NCBI RefSeq assembly: GCF_016593235.1
Contig: NZ_AP023065.1
Location: 1 to 64,000, forward strand
Source: Nitratiruptor sp. YY09-18
GTDB lineage: Bacteria; Campylobacterota; Campylobacteria; Campylobacterales; Nitratiruptoraceae
Length of the DNA stretch: 64,000 bases
Reading direction: 5' to 3'
Positions 1-11,796 of the stretch are shown piece after piece (the stretch's first letter is position 1; every line of letters starts with the position of its first letter). The notes beneath the pieces are model-generated. The model was given only the letters and a program-made list of their open reading frames with translations. It did not search any database and had not been told where the DNA came from. Position numbers and translations under genes: made by a program.

Positions 1-95
1 TCTTGCAACATTTTACCTAATTACCTACATTTTCGATACAATATGAATTAAATATTCACATAAATCAAATCTTAATATTCACATAAAGGTTTTTC
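1..95. other. Upstream oriC segment (oriC1) with DnaA-box-like repeats
   Basis: This AT-rich leader in front of dnaA holds a perfect 14-bp direct repeat, aatattcacataaa, at 51-64 and 74-87, 23 bp apart. Each copy contains tattcaca, close to the Campylobacterota DnaA box with its TTCAC core. In Helicobacter and relatives the origin is bipartite, with DnaA-box clusters on both sides of dnaA; the position here fits the upstream half. The repeat is seen; the origin role is inferred. The left part of the region lies outside the window. Confidence 0.6.
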
Positions 96-1418
96 GTGTT
101 AGGTGATAAGATCCTTGCTATGCTCAAAGATGAGATTTCGCAGATTGAGTATGAACGCTACATAAAAAATCTCTCTTTTGATGAGGAGGCCTCCAAAGTT
201 GATCAAGCAGTCTTCAATGCTCCAAATCTTTTCATAGCAAACTGGGTAAAGACAAAGTACAAAGAGAAGCTTCAGCAACTTTTTGAACTTGAGACCGGTA
301 TCGAGACAGAAGTAATAATTCGTTCATCTAAAAAGAGTGTGCAAAAAATCCAAAAACAAATGGCTTCTCAACCCCCATCTAACACGAGCACAAAGATCAA
401 TCCTACCTACACTTTTGAAAATTTTGTTGTAGGAAGCTCTAACCAGTTTGCATATAGTGCGGCTGAGAGTGTTGCCAAAAAACCAGGGGTAACATACAAT
501 CCTCTCTTTATCTATGGAGGTGTTGGACTTGGAAAAACCCACCTTCTCCATGCTATTGGTAACTATAACATCAAGCAAAACCGCGTAGTTATCTATGCTA
601 CAATTGAACAGTTTATGAACGATTTTACCTATCATTTGCGCAATAAAACGATAGAAAAATTTCGTGAAAAGTACAGAGATTGTGATATTTTACTCATTGA
701 TGATATACAGTTTCTCAGTGGAAAAGAGCGTACACAAGAGGAGTTTTTCCATACTTTCAATGAGCTCCACAACGAACACAAGCAGATAGTCCTCACAAGC
801 GATAAACCTCCAAAAAAGATTGCCGGACTTGAAGAACGTCTCAAAAGCCGCTTTGAGTGGGGACTCATCGCCGATATCCAGCCACCAGAACTTGAAACAA
901 AAATTGCAATTATCAAAAAAAAGTGTGAGCTCAATGGTATCAATCTTGATGATGAGATAGTTAATTATCTTGCAGCAAACATGGATAGCAATATCAGAGA
1001 AATTGAGGGTGTTATCCTCAAACTCAACGCCTATTCCACACTTGTCAACCAACAGATAACTATGGATCTAGCCAAAAATGTCTTGGGTGAGCAAAAAAGA
1101 GAACAGCAAAAAAATATCTCTCTCAAAGATATTGTCGATGTGGTATCGAGTGAACTCAATATCAAACCAAGTGAAATTAAAAGTAGAAGCCGCAATCGTC
1201 AGATAGTCAATGCAAGGCGCATCGTCATCTATTTAGCTCGTACTCTCACACCAAACTCCATGCCACAACTTGCCCAGTTTTTTGGAATGAAAGATCACAC
1301 TTCGGTAAGTCATGCAATGAAAAAGGTCAAAGAGATGATAGAACAAGATGAAAATTTCAAACTCAAAATAGAAGAGCTTGCACACAAAATTAAATCACAT
1401 GCAAGTAGTGAAGAGTGA
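96..1418 (+). CDS. dnaA: Chromosomal replication initiator protein DnaA
   Basis: DnaA binds the origin, melts it in its ATP form and recruits the helicase. The 440-residue protein has the N-terminal oligomerisation domain (about 1-85), a linker, the AAA+ domain with Walker A GGVGLGKTH near residue 142 and Walker B LLIDDIQF near 205, and the C-terminal box-binding domain with the DHTSVSHAMKKV signature near 407. Length is normal. The start is GTG at 96, preceded by AAAGG at the right distance. It is first in a dnaA-dnaN-gyrB series, typical of an origin region. Confidence 0.98.
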   Translation: MLGDKILAMLKDEISQIEYERYIKNLSFDEEASKVDQAVFNAPNLFIANWVKTKYKEKLQQLFELETGIETEVIIRSSKKSVQKIQKQMASQPPSNTSTKINPTYTFENFVVGSSNQFAYSAAESVAKKPGVTYNPLFIYGGVGLGKTHLLHAIGNYNIKQNRVVIYATIEQFMNDFTYHLRNKTIEKFREKYRDCDILLIDDIQFLSGKERTQEEFFHTFNELHNEHKQIVLTSDKPPKKIAGLEERLKSRFEWGLIADIQPPELETKIAIIKKKCELNGINLDDEIVNYLAANMDSNIREIEGVILKLNAYSTLVNQQITMDLAKNVLGEQKREQQKNISLKDIVDVVSSELNIKPSEIKSRSRNRQIVNARRIVIYLARTLTPNSMPQLAQFFGMKDHTSVSHAMKKVKEMIEQDENFKLKIEELAHKIKSHASSEE

Positions 1419-1569
1419 AAAAAGAAAAAACTTATCGCACCCACAAAAACAGTATAAAGCTCAACTTTTTCACCTTTTCACTCCAAATTACTACTACCAC
1501 TAAAATATTTTAAATAATATAAAGGAAAATAACTATAAAATATAAAAAATCCCTTAAACGGAGAAAAGT
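1419..1569. other. Downstream oriC segment (oriC2) with AT-rich unwinding candidate
   Basis: The dnaA-dnaN gap carries a tandem 8-mer pair, TTTTCACC then TTTTCACT (1467-1482), each with the TTCAC core of Campylobacterota DnaA boxes. A very AT-rich tract follows (about 1484-1555) that could be the DNA unwinding element. In Helicobacter pylori the unwinding element lies in this interval. Function is inferred from position and composition. The dnaN ribosome site is at its right end. Confidence 0.55.
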
Positions 1570-2637
1570 ATGAAGATCGAGATCAAAAAATCCCTACTCG
1601 AACAGATTCTCTCACAAATGCAACCATTTTTGGAAAAAAAAGACTTAAGCCAAATAACTTCACATATCTATCTTGAAGCAGATGAGAGTGGACTTATAGT
1701 TAAAGGGACTGATTATGAAACAGGTCTCAAAACAAAAACAGATAATGTAAGAGTCATACATCCGGGAAAAGCTACTGCAAATGGAAAAAAACTCCTCGAC
1801 ATTATACGAATTCTTAAAGATAGTAATGTGACACTTGCTACCGTAGATGAAACACTCCATATTACGCAAGAACACTCAAAGTTTAAACTTCCTATGTTTG
1901 ATCCAAATGAATATCCAAAATTTCCAGAAACTGACAATCTTCCAAAGATTGACATCAAAAGCGGAGAGTTTATCAGCTCACTCAAAAAAATCACACCTGC
2001 AATTGATACAAACAATCCTAAATATGAACTCAATGGTGCACTCATAGATATCAAAGAGAATAAAATCAACTTTGTAGCAACCGATACAAGACGCCTTGCT
2101 ATTGTAACGCTTCCACAATCTATGGGAAAAGTGTTCCACCTCATTATTCCCAAAAAAGCAATTATTGAGATCCAAAAGCTTTTCTTCGATGATATTGCGA
2201 TGCACTATGATGAGACATACCTCATTATCCAAAGTGGGCCATACCTCTTCTTTACAAAACTCATCAACGGTAAATTTCCAGATTATGAACGTATCATTCC
2301 AAAATCCCTCAACTACGAATTAACATTACCAAAAGATAGTATGGTAGAGGCGATAAAACAGATCACTATTGTCTCTAATGAGATAAAACTGACATTCTTA
2401 AAAGATAGAATAATTTTTAAAAGTCTTAGTGATGAAAATATTGAAGCGCAAACAGAACTCGAAATTGCTACACCATTTGAAGAAAAGTTTGTCATGGCAG
2501 TCAATAGCCGCTATATTCTCGATTTTCTCAACAATATCGATGGCAACGAATTTATCATGGGAATTAATGAACCAGAACTTCCATTTGAACTCAAAAACAA
2601 TAACTTCATAACTATCGTTATGCCAATAGTAATTTAA
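1570..2637 (+). CDS. dnaN: DNA polymerase III beta subunit (sliding clamp)
   Basis: The clamp encircles DNA and tethers polymerase III and its partners. The 355-residue product has the length and three-fold domain pattern of bacterial beta clamps, with recognisable central segments such as FVATDTRRLA near 172 and FPDYERIIP near 240. The C-terminus ends in TIVMPIVI, close to the usual MPMRL-type end that forms the partner pocket. A GGAG site stands just before the ATG. It lies between dnaA and gyrB. Confidence 0.97.
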   Translation: MKIEIKKSLLEQILSQMQPFLEKKDLSQITSHIYLEADESGLIVKGTDYETGLKTKTDNVRVIHPGKATANGKKLLDIIRILKDSNVTLATVDETLHITQEHSKFKLPMFDPNEYPKFPETDNLPKIDIKSGEFISSLKKITPAIDTNNPKYELNGALIDIKENKINFVATDTRRLAIVTLPQSMGKVFHLIIPKKAIIEIQKLFFDDIAMHYDETYLIIQSGPYLFFTKLINGKFPDYERIIPKSLNYELTLPKDSMVEAIKQITIVSNEIKLTFLKDRIIFKSLSDENIEAQTELEIATPFEEKFVMAVNSRYILDFLNNIDGNEFIMGINEPELPFELKNNNFITIVMPIVI

Positions 2638-2646
2638 CAGTTTTAA

Positions 2647-4980
<2,334 letters not shown>

Positions 4981-6420
4981 GTGTATTCAGCAAAGTATGA
5001 TCGCCAAAGAAAATTTCTCTTAGCACTCCGTACCGCTATACCAATAGTGATTTTAATGTCACTATTGGTTTTGGTAATTACTAATGAGAGTCGATCATTT
5101 TTGTATGATACTTTTATACTCCTCTCTGGTATCTTTGCTTCAGTCTATTTCATATTTTTTATGATCTTTTCCTCGCAAAAAGAGAAGATCCTCGATGATA
5201 TGACCGAGAGTTTTAATAGACGATTTTTTGAAAAATTCTTGCGAAAAAATATCAACCCGCAAAGAAGCATCCTCGTACTCATTTCAATCGATAATATCAA
5301 AGATATCAATGAACGCTACGGTATAGAGAATGGCGATAAGGTCTTACAGAAGTTTTCCCATATTATTGATAGCTACTTCTCTACTATTTTCGGAAGTGTT
5401 CCAATAGCTCGCATGCGTGCTGGAGATTTTTTACTTTTGATAAATGCACCAGAAAAGAGAGTCAAAGAGGCAGTTGAGAACTTCTTGCTTACTTATGATA
5501 ATCAATTTATTGACAATATTGAGATAAAACTCTTTGCTACTTACACACAAGCTGATCATAATGATATCAAGCACCTTCTTGATCATCTCTATGAAGAGAT
5601 ATATTACTGCAAAGGAAAATGCAAACTCACATCCAAAAAGAGGCCAAAAAAAGATAGTGATTTTGATGCGATAGTGAGAAGGAGCATTGAAGAGAATAAA
5701 ATTCTCCTTTTCTATCAACCCCTCTACCATCTCCAAGTCAAAAAGTTTGACTATATCGAGATTCTTGTTAAGCTCTTAGATAGTGAGGGAAATATCATTC
5801 ACCCTAGCCAATATATACCCGTCATGAATAGACTGGGTTTAGAAAATAGCTATGATCTAGCTGTTGTAACAAAGTTGATAGAAGAGTGTAAAAAGTATCA
5901 ATTAGATACAAAGAGCCTCTACTCATTCAATCTCTCACCCTATTCAGTGCGTAACCGCCTCTTTAGCAAGAGATTTTTCAAACTTTTTGAAGATTCTGTA
6001 CTTTCACCGCACAATGCAGTAATAGAGCTCTATGAGCCTACTGTCTATAATGATATTAAGTATTATAAATCGATTTTACAGATGTACAAAGAGCATGGCT
6101 TTAAAATTGCATTCAATAATTTTGGAGCTTTCAATGCATCAGTAGAGTATATTAAAAATATCGAGGCCGATTTTGTGTTGTTTGATAAGTTTTTTACGAA
6201 AAAAATTGATGAGGACCGCTACCGCGTACTTTTGGAAAACTGGATCGTGATACTCCATAAACTGGGTATAAAAAGTATCATAAAATTTATAGATAAAATT
6301 GAACTTTTGGATATTTTTGCTAGGATTGGGGCTGATTATGTAGGCGGTTTTGCAATAGCCAAACCTATGCAAGCCGAAGAGCTCAAAAAGTTTTTAGGAG
6401 AGAAGTATGAAATATGGTGA
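4981..6420 (+). CDS. Membrane protein with degenerate GGDEF and EAL domains
   Basis: The 479-residue protein has two membrane segments (about 15-35 and 42-63), a GGDEF-like domain (about 70-225) and an EAL-like domain (about 230-479). The GGDEF signature is reduced to RAGDF and the EAL signature reads YIEILVKL, so diguanylate cyclase and phosphodiesterase catalysis are unlikely. It probably binds c-di-GMP or acts as a scaffold. The start is GTG directly after the gyrB TAA with no spacer, so translation is likely coupled. It overlaps queF by 14 bases. Confidence 0.8.
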   Translation: MYSAKYDRQRKFLLALRTAIPIVILMSLLVLVITNESRSFLYDTFILLSGIFASVYFIFFMIFSSQKEKILDDMTESFNRRFFEKFLRKNINPQRSILVLISIDNIKDINERYGIENGDKVLQKFSHIIDSYFSTIFGSVPIARMRAGDFLLLINAPEKRVKEAVENFLLTYDNQFIDNIEIKLFATYTQADHNDIKHLLDHLYEEIYYCKGKCKLTSKKRPKKDSDFDAIVRRSIEENKILLFYQPLYHLQVKKFDYIEILVKLLDSEGNIIHPSQYIPVMNRLGLENSYDLAVVTKLIEECKKYQLDTKSLYSFNLSPYSVRNRLFSKRFFKLFEDSVLSPHNAVIELYEPTVYNDIKYYKSILQMYKEHGFKIAFNNFGAFNASVEYIKNIEADFVLFDKFFTKKIDEDRYRVLLENWIVILHKLGIKSIIKFIDKIELLDIFARIGADYVGGFAIAKPMQAEELKKFLGEKYEIW

Positions 6421-6796
6421 GAAGGAGATCAAGGAGTTTGATCCCCAAAAAGATCTTGAGATTTGGCCAAATAAGCACAAAAAAAACTATCGCATCAAAA
6501 TAACACTGCCTGAATTTAGCTGTCTGTGCCCACGCAGTGGTTATCCAGACTATGCGACTATCAATCTAGAATATATTCCAGATGAATATGTGGTAGAACT
6601 TAAAGCTTTGAAACTCTATATCAACTCCTTTCGAGACCGGTATATTTCCCATGAGGATAGTGCCAATGAGATTTTTGATACTCTCTATGCAAGACTCAAA
6701 CCAAAATGGATGAAATTGGTTGCTGACTTTAATCCAAGAGGCAATGTCCATACATTGATTGAGATCGATAGCGAGACTATTGAGAGAGAAGCATGA
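6407..6796 (+). CDS. queF: NADPH-dependent 7-cyano-7-deazaguanine reductase QueF
   Basis: QueF reduces preQ0 to preQ1 in the synthesis of queuosine, the modified base at the tRNA wobble position. At 129 residues it is the short, unimodular (YkvM-like) type. [12 protein letters not shown] near residue 36 carries the catalytic Cys and Asp. [14 protein letters not shown] near 66 is the NADPH-binding QueF motif. It overlaps the gene before it by 14 bases and the next one by 4, so it is co-transcribed with both. No other queuosine gene is in the window. Confidence 0.93.
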   Translation: MKYGEKEIKEFDPQKDLEIWPNKHKKNYRIKITLPEFSCLCPRSGYPDYATINLEYIPDEYVVELKALKLYINSFRDRYISHEDSANEIFDTLYARLKPKWMKLVADFNPRGNVHTLIEIDSETIEREA

Positions 6797-8394
6797 AGTG
6801 TGATGTAGTTATTGTAGGAAGTGGGGGTGCAGGGCTTGTTGCTGCAATAAGGGCTGCTGAGCTTGGCAAAGATGTAGTGGTCGTGAGCAAAGGCTACCCA
6901 ACTGAAGCGCAGACTTCCATGGCACAAGGTGGTATCAATGCAGCTTCAACGCAGCAAGATATCCAGCAGCACATCGAAGATACTCTCCGATCAGGCCAAG
7001 GTCTCGCAGACCCTGAAGTAGTGGAATTTGTGTGTACGCAAGCTCCTAAAGCTATCAAGTGGCTCGATAGTATTGGAGTGCCTTTTGATAGAGATGACAA
7101 GGAGATTGCAAGGCGAAAGCTTGGTGGAGCGTCAAATCCACGTGCTTGCTATGCGCAAGATTATACAGGCCTTAAAATATTACATACACTCTATGATAAC
7201 GCTTTGAAACTTGGTGTGCGTTTTGTGCATGAGCACTTTTTACTCAATATTATCAGTGAAGATAATAGAGCTTATGGTGTAACACTTTTAGATAAAAGGA
7301 GTACACAAGTCAAGCAGCTCTTGAGTCGTGCAGTCATTCTTGCAACGGGAGGCTTTGCCAAAATTTATGGGCCATTTAGTACAAATGGTGAAGGGAGTTT
7401 TGGTGAAGGAATTGCTGCGGCTATGCGAGCTGGAGCAAAGCTCAGTGATCTTGAATTTGTCCAGTTTCACCCAACAGCTCTTGCAAAAAGCGCTATTCTC
7501 ATTAGTGAAGCTGCAAGAGGACTAGGTGCAAAGATAGTCAATCAAAAGGGTGAACAATTTATCGATGAGCTTGCCACAAGAGACAAAATCTCTCGTGCTA
7601 TCTATGAGCAGCTAGCAATTGGTAATGAGGTCTTTTTGGATATGCGAGAAATCGGAGAAGAGATTATTCAAAGAGAACTCCCCCAAGAGCGAAAACTTGC
7701 TATGATCTATGAAAATGTAGATCCAGCAAAAGAGCTTTTGCCTATAAAACCTGCTGCTCACTATACAATGGGAGGTATAGATACAGAGAGTAATGGTGGT
7801 ACAAATATTGCGGGTTTTTTTGCAGTGGGAGAGTGCGCCAATGTGAAGCTTCATGGAGCCAATAGACTCGGTGGTAACTCATTACTTGAGCTTGTAGTAA
7901 TGGGTAAGAGGGTTGGTGAGAGTGCAGCAGCTGTGAGTCTTGAAATAGAAGAGAAAAATTTTGAAAGAACACTTATAGATAGTAATTTTATTAAAGCAGT
8001 TTTTACTCTTCCAAACAGTATCGACTTTATGGAGAGAAAAGAGTTTTTGCAAAAGGTACTCTTCCATAATGCTGGAATTGTAAGAGAAGAGCTTGCACTC
8101 AAAGGAGTTCTCTCTGTTATTCGTCAGCATCAAAAAGAGCTTGCTTTTATGGGGATCAAAGATAAATCTCCACTTTACAATACCGAACTTATAGCATTTT
8201 TGGAGTATGGCAATATGGTAGAACTAACCGAAGCGATGGTAGTAGGAGCAGTGCAGCGCAATGAGAGTCGCGGAGCACACTATCGCAAAGACCATCCAAA
8301 AACCAAAGAGGAGTATCATGCACACACTTTTATTTGGAAAGAGGATGGTGTCTTATGTGCAGATTTTGTTAAGCAAAATATAACAAAAAATTAA
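6793..8394 (+). CDS. Fumarate reductase/succinate dehydrogenase flavoprotein subunit
   Basis: This FAD subunit interconverts fumarate and succinate. The 533-residue protein has the N-terminal dinucleotide fold [10 protein letters not shown], the substrate-loop motif [10 protein letters not shown] near 43, and [15 protein letters not shown] near 352. It has no Tat or Sec signal, so it is cytoplasmic. L-aspartate oxidase (NadB) is a close relative, but the adjacent iron-sulfur subunit 16 bases downstream favours SDH/FRD. No membrane-anchor gene follows. It may serve a reductive TCA cycle. Confidence 0.85.
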   Translation: MKCDVVIVGSGGAGLVAAIRAAELGKDVVVVSKGYPTEAQTSMAQGGINAASTQQDIQQHIEDTLRSGQGLADPEVVEFVCTQAPKAIKWLDSIGVPFDRDDKEIARRKLGGASNPRACYAQDYTGLKILHTLYDNALKLGVRFVHEHFLLNIISEDNRAYGVTLLDKRSTQVKQLLSRAVILATGGFAKIYGPFSTNGEGSFGEGIAAAMRAGAKLSDLEFVQFHPTALAKSAILISEAARGLGAKIVNQKGEQFIDELATRDKISRAIYEQLAIGNEVFLDMREIGEEIIQRELPQERKLAMIYENVDPAKELLPIKPAAHYTMGGIDTESNGGTNIAGFFAVGECANVKLHGANRLGGNSLLELVVMGKRVGESAAAVSLEIEEKNFERTLIDSNFIKAVFTLPNSIDFMERKEFLQKVLFHNAGIVREELALKGVLSVIRQHQKELAFMGIKDKSPLYNTELIAFLEYGNMVELTEAMVVGAVQRNESRGAHYRKDHPKTKEEYHAHTFIWKEDGVLCADFVKQNITKN

Positions 8395-8409
8395 TATAAT
8401 GGAAATATT

Positions 8410-9114
8410 ATGAAGATTAAAGTACGTCGCTATCATCCCCATTTTGCACCACCTACTATTGAAATGGAGTATGATATACCGCAGGATGTGACCCTCTTAC
8501 AGGCTCTGAGTCACATCAAACGCCACATTGATAGGACTTTGACATTTTCATTTATGTGTCGCAGTGGTGTGTGTGGCAGTTGTGCTATGCGTGTCAATGG
8601 CAAAGAGGTTTTAGCCTGTGAATACAAAGTGCAAGAAAACGATATCATCGAGCCACTGCAGTTTACTCCGACTCTGCGAGATTTAGTTAGTGATAAAAAG
8701 AGCGCACTTGAAACTCTTGAGCGATCCAAAGCCTATCCACTTAATATGGAAGAGGTAGAATTGGAGCAAGCTGATATTGCGTTTTTGCAACGTCAAAGTG
8801 ACTGTATCTTATGTAGCAGCTGCTATAGCAGCTGTCCTGTATATGAAGTCAATGAAGCGTTTCTAGGTCCATTTGCGCTGACACGAGTCTACCGCTATGT
8901 GTGTGATAAAAGAGAGCAGAAGAAAAAAGAGCATATCGACGCGATAGTTGAAAATGGTATCTGGGACTGCACTTTGTGTGGCAACTGTACAGAGGTTTGT
9001 CCGCAAGGGATCGATCCCAAAAACGATATTTTGATGTTACAGAGCTGGGCTGCCAAATTTGGCTATACAAATCCTCATATGGGATCATTTGGAAGTTTTG
9101 GATTGGAGTTTTGA
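8410..9114 (+). CDS. Fumarate reductase/succinate dehydrogenase iron-sulfur subunit
   Basis: This subunit passes electrons between the flavoprotein and a quinone or other partner. The 234-residue protein has a plant-type 2Fe-2S domain (CRSGVCGSCAMRV near 50) and a C-terminal ferredoxin-like domain with CILCSSCYSSCP and CTLCGNCTEVCP, the cysteine sets for the 4Fe-4S and 3Fe-4S/4Fe-4S centres. Length is normal for SdhB/FrdB. Its TGA overlaps the ATG of the following regulator. The MfrE/SdhC/SdhE-type third subunit is absent locally. Confidence 0.9.
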   Translation: MKIKVRRYHPHFAPPTIEMEYDIPQDVTLLQALSHIKRHIDRTLTFSFMCRSGVCGSCAMRVNGKEVLACEYKVQENDIIEPLQFTPTLRDLVSDKKSALETLERSKAYPLNMEEVELEQADIAFLQRQSDCILCSSCYSSCPVYEVNEAFLGPFALTRVYRYVCDKREQKKKEHIDAIVENGIWDCTLCGNCTEVCPQGIDPKNDILMLQSWAAKFGYTNPHMGSFGSFGLEF

Positions 9115-9785
9115 TGGATAGACAAGAGTATAATATAGAACTTTTTTCTGCAGTCCCAAATTTTGTCATAGATGATATCAATCGCTACGGCAAAATTGTA
9201 GAGTATTATAAAAATATGCCTGCTATGAGTAGCGATGATACTATGCGTTACTTCTATTTTATTATAGAAGGGCGTATCAAGGTGTATCAATTCAACTTTG
9301 AAACCTCTAAAGAGCAGACTATTAAGATTCTTTCTCGAGGAGATATGTTTGATGTGATAGTTTTAATGGATGAGAAACCGCATGAAGTGGTGACTGAAGC
9401 ATATGAAGACTCCAAGGCTTTGCAAGTACCACTTGATATTGTGCGCGAATGGATCAATCAAAATAGTGAATTTCGCAAAATTTTCTTTCGTTATGTAGCA
9501 AATGAGATGCGTAATCTCGAAGAGCTTGCGACAGATCTTAGCCTCCTTGATACATCTACACGTTTTATCAAGCTTTTACTTAAGCACTTTGATCCACAAA
9601 CTGCTAAACTCCGCCTCATCCATGACCTCCCCCATGAAGAGCTTGCCTCGTTGATAGGTACTGTCCGCCACGTGGTCAATCGCCATATTCAAGAGCTCAA
9701 AAAAGAAGGAAGCCTCGAAGTTGAGCGTAAAAAGCTCAAACTCACAAATATTGCAAACCTTCTTGATAGATTGCAACTAAAGTAG
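9114..9785 (+). CDS. Crp/Fnr-family transcriptional regulator
   Basis: This 223-residue protein has an N-terminal cyclic-nucleotide-type effector beta-barrel and a C-terminal winged helix (ELASLIGTVRHVVNRHIQEL near 180). The frame opens further upstream, but the ATG at 9114 overlaps the iron-sulfur subunit stop (TGATG) and is the natural coupled start. Cysteines are scarce and there is no N-terminal Fnr-type cluster motif, so oxygen sensing through an iron-sulfur centre is unlikely. It may regulate the preceding dehydrogenase genes or the yfdX operon that follows. Confidence 0.85.
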   Translation: MDRQEYNIELFSAVPNFVIDDINRYGKIVEYYKNMPAMSSDDTMRYFYFIIEGRIKVYQFNFETSKEQTIKILSRGDMFDVIVLMDEKPHEVVTEAYEDSKALQVPLDIVREWINQNSEFRKIFFRYVANEMRNLEELATDLSLLDTSTRFIKLLLKHFDPQTAKLRLIHDLPHEELASLIGTVRHVVNRHIQELKKEGSLEVERKKLKLTNIANLLDRLQLK

Positions 9786-9846
9786 CAGCATAATTATATA
9801 GAATGTACTAAAATCATTTCAACCAAAATAAAATAAGGAGGTTGAA

Positions 9847-10722
9847 ATGAAAAAACTCATTCTGAGTATTGCTACTGCTTCACTTTTGGTAAGTGGTGCT
9901 GTTGCTTCTGTAGCAAGTAAGGCAGAATCAAATAAAGCTGTTGCACAAGCAAAAAGTGAAGTGAAAAAAGAGCAAAAAGAGCTCAAAATTGTAAAAGAGG
10001 CAGTTGAGGCTGTTGCACTTACAAATAAAGTGTTAGTAGAGCTTGATAAAGGAAACAAAGATCAAGCGATTAAAGATCTGGAAAAGGCTATAGGAAAGCT
10101 TGAAGTAGTGTTGAGTGTGCCAAATGCTCCAGCACTTATACCGATTGACAGTTCTATAGAGGTTGTAGATTTTCCTGGAACTCTTGAAGATATCAAAACT
10201 GCAATTATTAGTGCAAAAGCGCTTCTAGCAGAAAACAAAATCCAAGAAGCAAGAGCAATTCTAGATACATTACGCAGTGAAATTGTGCTCAAAATTATCA
10301 ACTTGCCACTTGCATCTTATCCTGCGGCTTTGAAACTTGCTGCAAAATTTTTGCATGAGAACAGAGTTGATGAAGCAAAAAATATTCTCAATCAAGCCCT
10401 TGCTACTTTTGTAGAGGTTGATGTTGTTACACCAATTCCACTTCTTCAAGCGATTCATCTTGTAGAAGTAGCAAAGAGTGAGGCGAAAAATGATAAGAAA
10501 AAAGCACTCGAGATGCTCACTGAAGCAAAAAAAGCTCTCAAAAAAGCGAAAGCTTTAGGATATACAAGTAGTTCTGATACTACATATAAAATGCTTGATG
10601 ATTTGATAGAGAAGGTAGAAAAAGAGGTCAAAGGTAAAAATAAAGCAGAAAAACTCTTTGAAGAGTTACTTGCTAAACTCAATGAATTTAAAGATAAAGC
10701 TGTAAAGAAAGTAAACAAATAA
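9847..10722 (+). CDS. YfdX-family periplasmic protein
   Basis: The 291-residue, Ala/Lys-rich, almost all-helical protein has an N-terminal signal peptide (about 1-23) and the YfdX fold, including VDFPGTLEDIKTA near 108. In enteric bacteria yfdX belongs to the acid-induced evgA regulon and the protein has been described as stress- or chaperone-like. A strong AAGGAGG lies before the ATG. It is followed at 10 bases by a DUF1931 histone-fold gene and then hdeD, so it begins an apparent envelope/acid-stress operon. Confidence 0.8.
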   Translation: MKKLILSIATASLLVSGAVASVASKAESNKAVAQAKSEVKKEQKELKIVKEAVEAVALTNKVLVELDKGNKDQAIKDLEKAIGKLEVVLSVPNAPALIPIDSSIEVVDFPGTLEDIKTAIISAKALLAENKIQEARAILDTLRSEIVLKIINLPLASYPAALKLAAKFLHENRVDEAKNILNQALATFVEVDVVTPIPLLQAIHLVEVAKSEAKNDKKKALEMLTEAKKALKKAKALGYTSSSDTTYKMLDDLIEKVEKEVKGKNKAEKLFEELLAKLNEFKDKAVKKVNK

Positions 10723-10732
10723 GGAGGAGAAA

Positions 10733-11179
10733 ATGGCAGTAATGGGGTTTCATCATCTAGAAGAGTTATTTAGAAGAGGAGCAAGCCTTGATATCAAAAA
10801 AGGTCATGCAAAAGATGTTACGGATATCGTAGAGCAAAAGCTTTACGATCTTTTGCTCATGGGTCAAAAGGCAGCCAAATATAATGGTCGTGATGTGATC
10901 TGGAAATATGATCTTCCTATCACAAAAGGTTTGGAAGAGACAATCAATGAGTTTAAAAAGTTAGAGCAAGAGATTGAAGTAAAAGATATATTAGAGCGTC
11001 TTGCAACATATCCACCTCTTTTAGAGCTTGAAGTTGAGCTAGAAAAGAGCTTGCCGGAGATTGTAGGAGGATTGACACTTGTTTTGGCACGTATTATGAA
11101 AAAACTTGATGAAGAAAATAGAGCTGTAACACATGAGCTTATCGAAAAAGCCAAAGGTGTTATGGACCTAACACTATAG
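10733..11179 (+). CDS. DUF1931 double histone-fold protein
   Basis: The 148-residue protein matches the DUF1931 family (Aquifex aeolicus Aq_328 type), which folds as two fused histone folds. Recognisable blocks are GFHHLEELFRRGASLD at the N-terminus, NGRDVIWKYDLPITKGL near 48, and LPEIVGGLTLVLARI near 104. These proteins may bind DNA or form histone-like pseudodimers, but their role is not settled. A GGAGG ribosome site precedes the ATG. It lies between yfdX (gap 10) and hdeD (gap 10) in a probable operon. The family call rests on memory of the Aquifex sequence. Confidence 0.78.
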   Translation: MAVMGFHHLEELFRRGASLDIKKGHAKDVTDIVEQKLYDLLLMGQKAAKYNGRDVIWKYDLPITKGLEETINEFKKLEQEIEVKDILERLATYPPLLELEVELEKSLPEIVGGLTLVLARIMKKLDEENRAVTHELIEKAKGVMDLTL

Positions 11180-11189
11180 GAGGTATATT

Positions 11190-11771
11190 ATGGTTGGTTA
11201 TCAAAATTTTATCGGAGACAAAGAGCTTTTGAAAAACTTTGAAAAACACTCCAAAATTGCTGGAGTAATTTTTCTTCTGTTGGGACTTGTTGGTATATTT
11301 TATCCAGTCGTGATGAGTCTCACTACTGCATATTTTGTAGCATTTTTGTTTATTTTTAGTGGTATTACAATAGGTTATCACACATACCAGACAGACAAGA
11401 AAGATTGGCTAGGATGGCTCAAAGCCTTTATCTATTTTCTTACAGGGGCACTTGTTATCTTTTTCCCTCTTCCAGGTGTAGCAGCTTTAGGTATTATCTT
11501 GTCTATTTACTTCTTTCTAGATGGCTTTGCCTCTTTTGCACTGGCTGGGCAGATGAAGGGAGAAAATAAATACTGGTGGCTCATTCTCATCAATGGTATT
11601 CTCTCAATTATTTTAGGAGTGATCTTTTTGGTAGGATGGCCATTTAGCTCTCTCTTTTTGGTTGGACTTTTTGTAGGTATTAGTCTCTTTTTTGATGGTA
11701 TTGTACTCCTTACAATGAGTTCAGCTGTGAAGAAACTCGAAGAGAGCGATAAGCAAAAGAGTAACTCATAA
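11190..11771 (+). CDS. HdeD-family (DUF308) membrane protein
   Basis: The 193-residue protein has six predicted membrane helices in three hairpins, the layout of HdeD. In E. coli hdeD lies in the acid-fitness island and supports acid resistance at high cell density. The internal repeat is visible: hydrophobic pairs at about 26-62, 80-118 and 128-172. AGGAGG lies before the ATG. It is the last gene of the yfdX operon and ends just before a 12-bp-stem hairpin. Confidence 0.85.
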   Translation: MVGYQNFIGDKELLKNFEKHSKIAGVIFLLLGLVGIFYPVVMSLTTAYFVAFLFIFSGITIGYHTYQTDKKDWLGWLKAFIYFLTGALVIFFPLPGVAALGIILSIYFFLDGFASFALAGQMKGENKYWWLILINGILSIILGVIFLVGWPFSSLFLVGLFVGISLFFDGIVLLTMSSAVKKLEESDKQKSNS

Positions 11772-11791
11772 GAGATTTTTCTCTTATGAGT
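11764..11791. terminator. Hairpin between convergent genes, candidate bidirectional terminator
   Basis: A perfect 12-bp inverted repeat, ACTCATAAGAGA and TCTCTTATGAGT, with a TTTT loop overlaps the end of hdeD and precedes the convergent kinase stop at 11797. There is no long U-run on either side, so intrinsic termination is plausible rather than certain. Confidence 0.55.
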
Positions 11792-11796
11792 AAAAA

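Noticed and set aside
8976-9113. Upstream extension of the Crp/Fnr regulator frame
   Set aside because: It lies in the coding part of the iron-sulfur subunit; the TGATG overlap at 9114 is the natural start.
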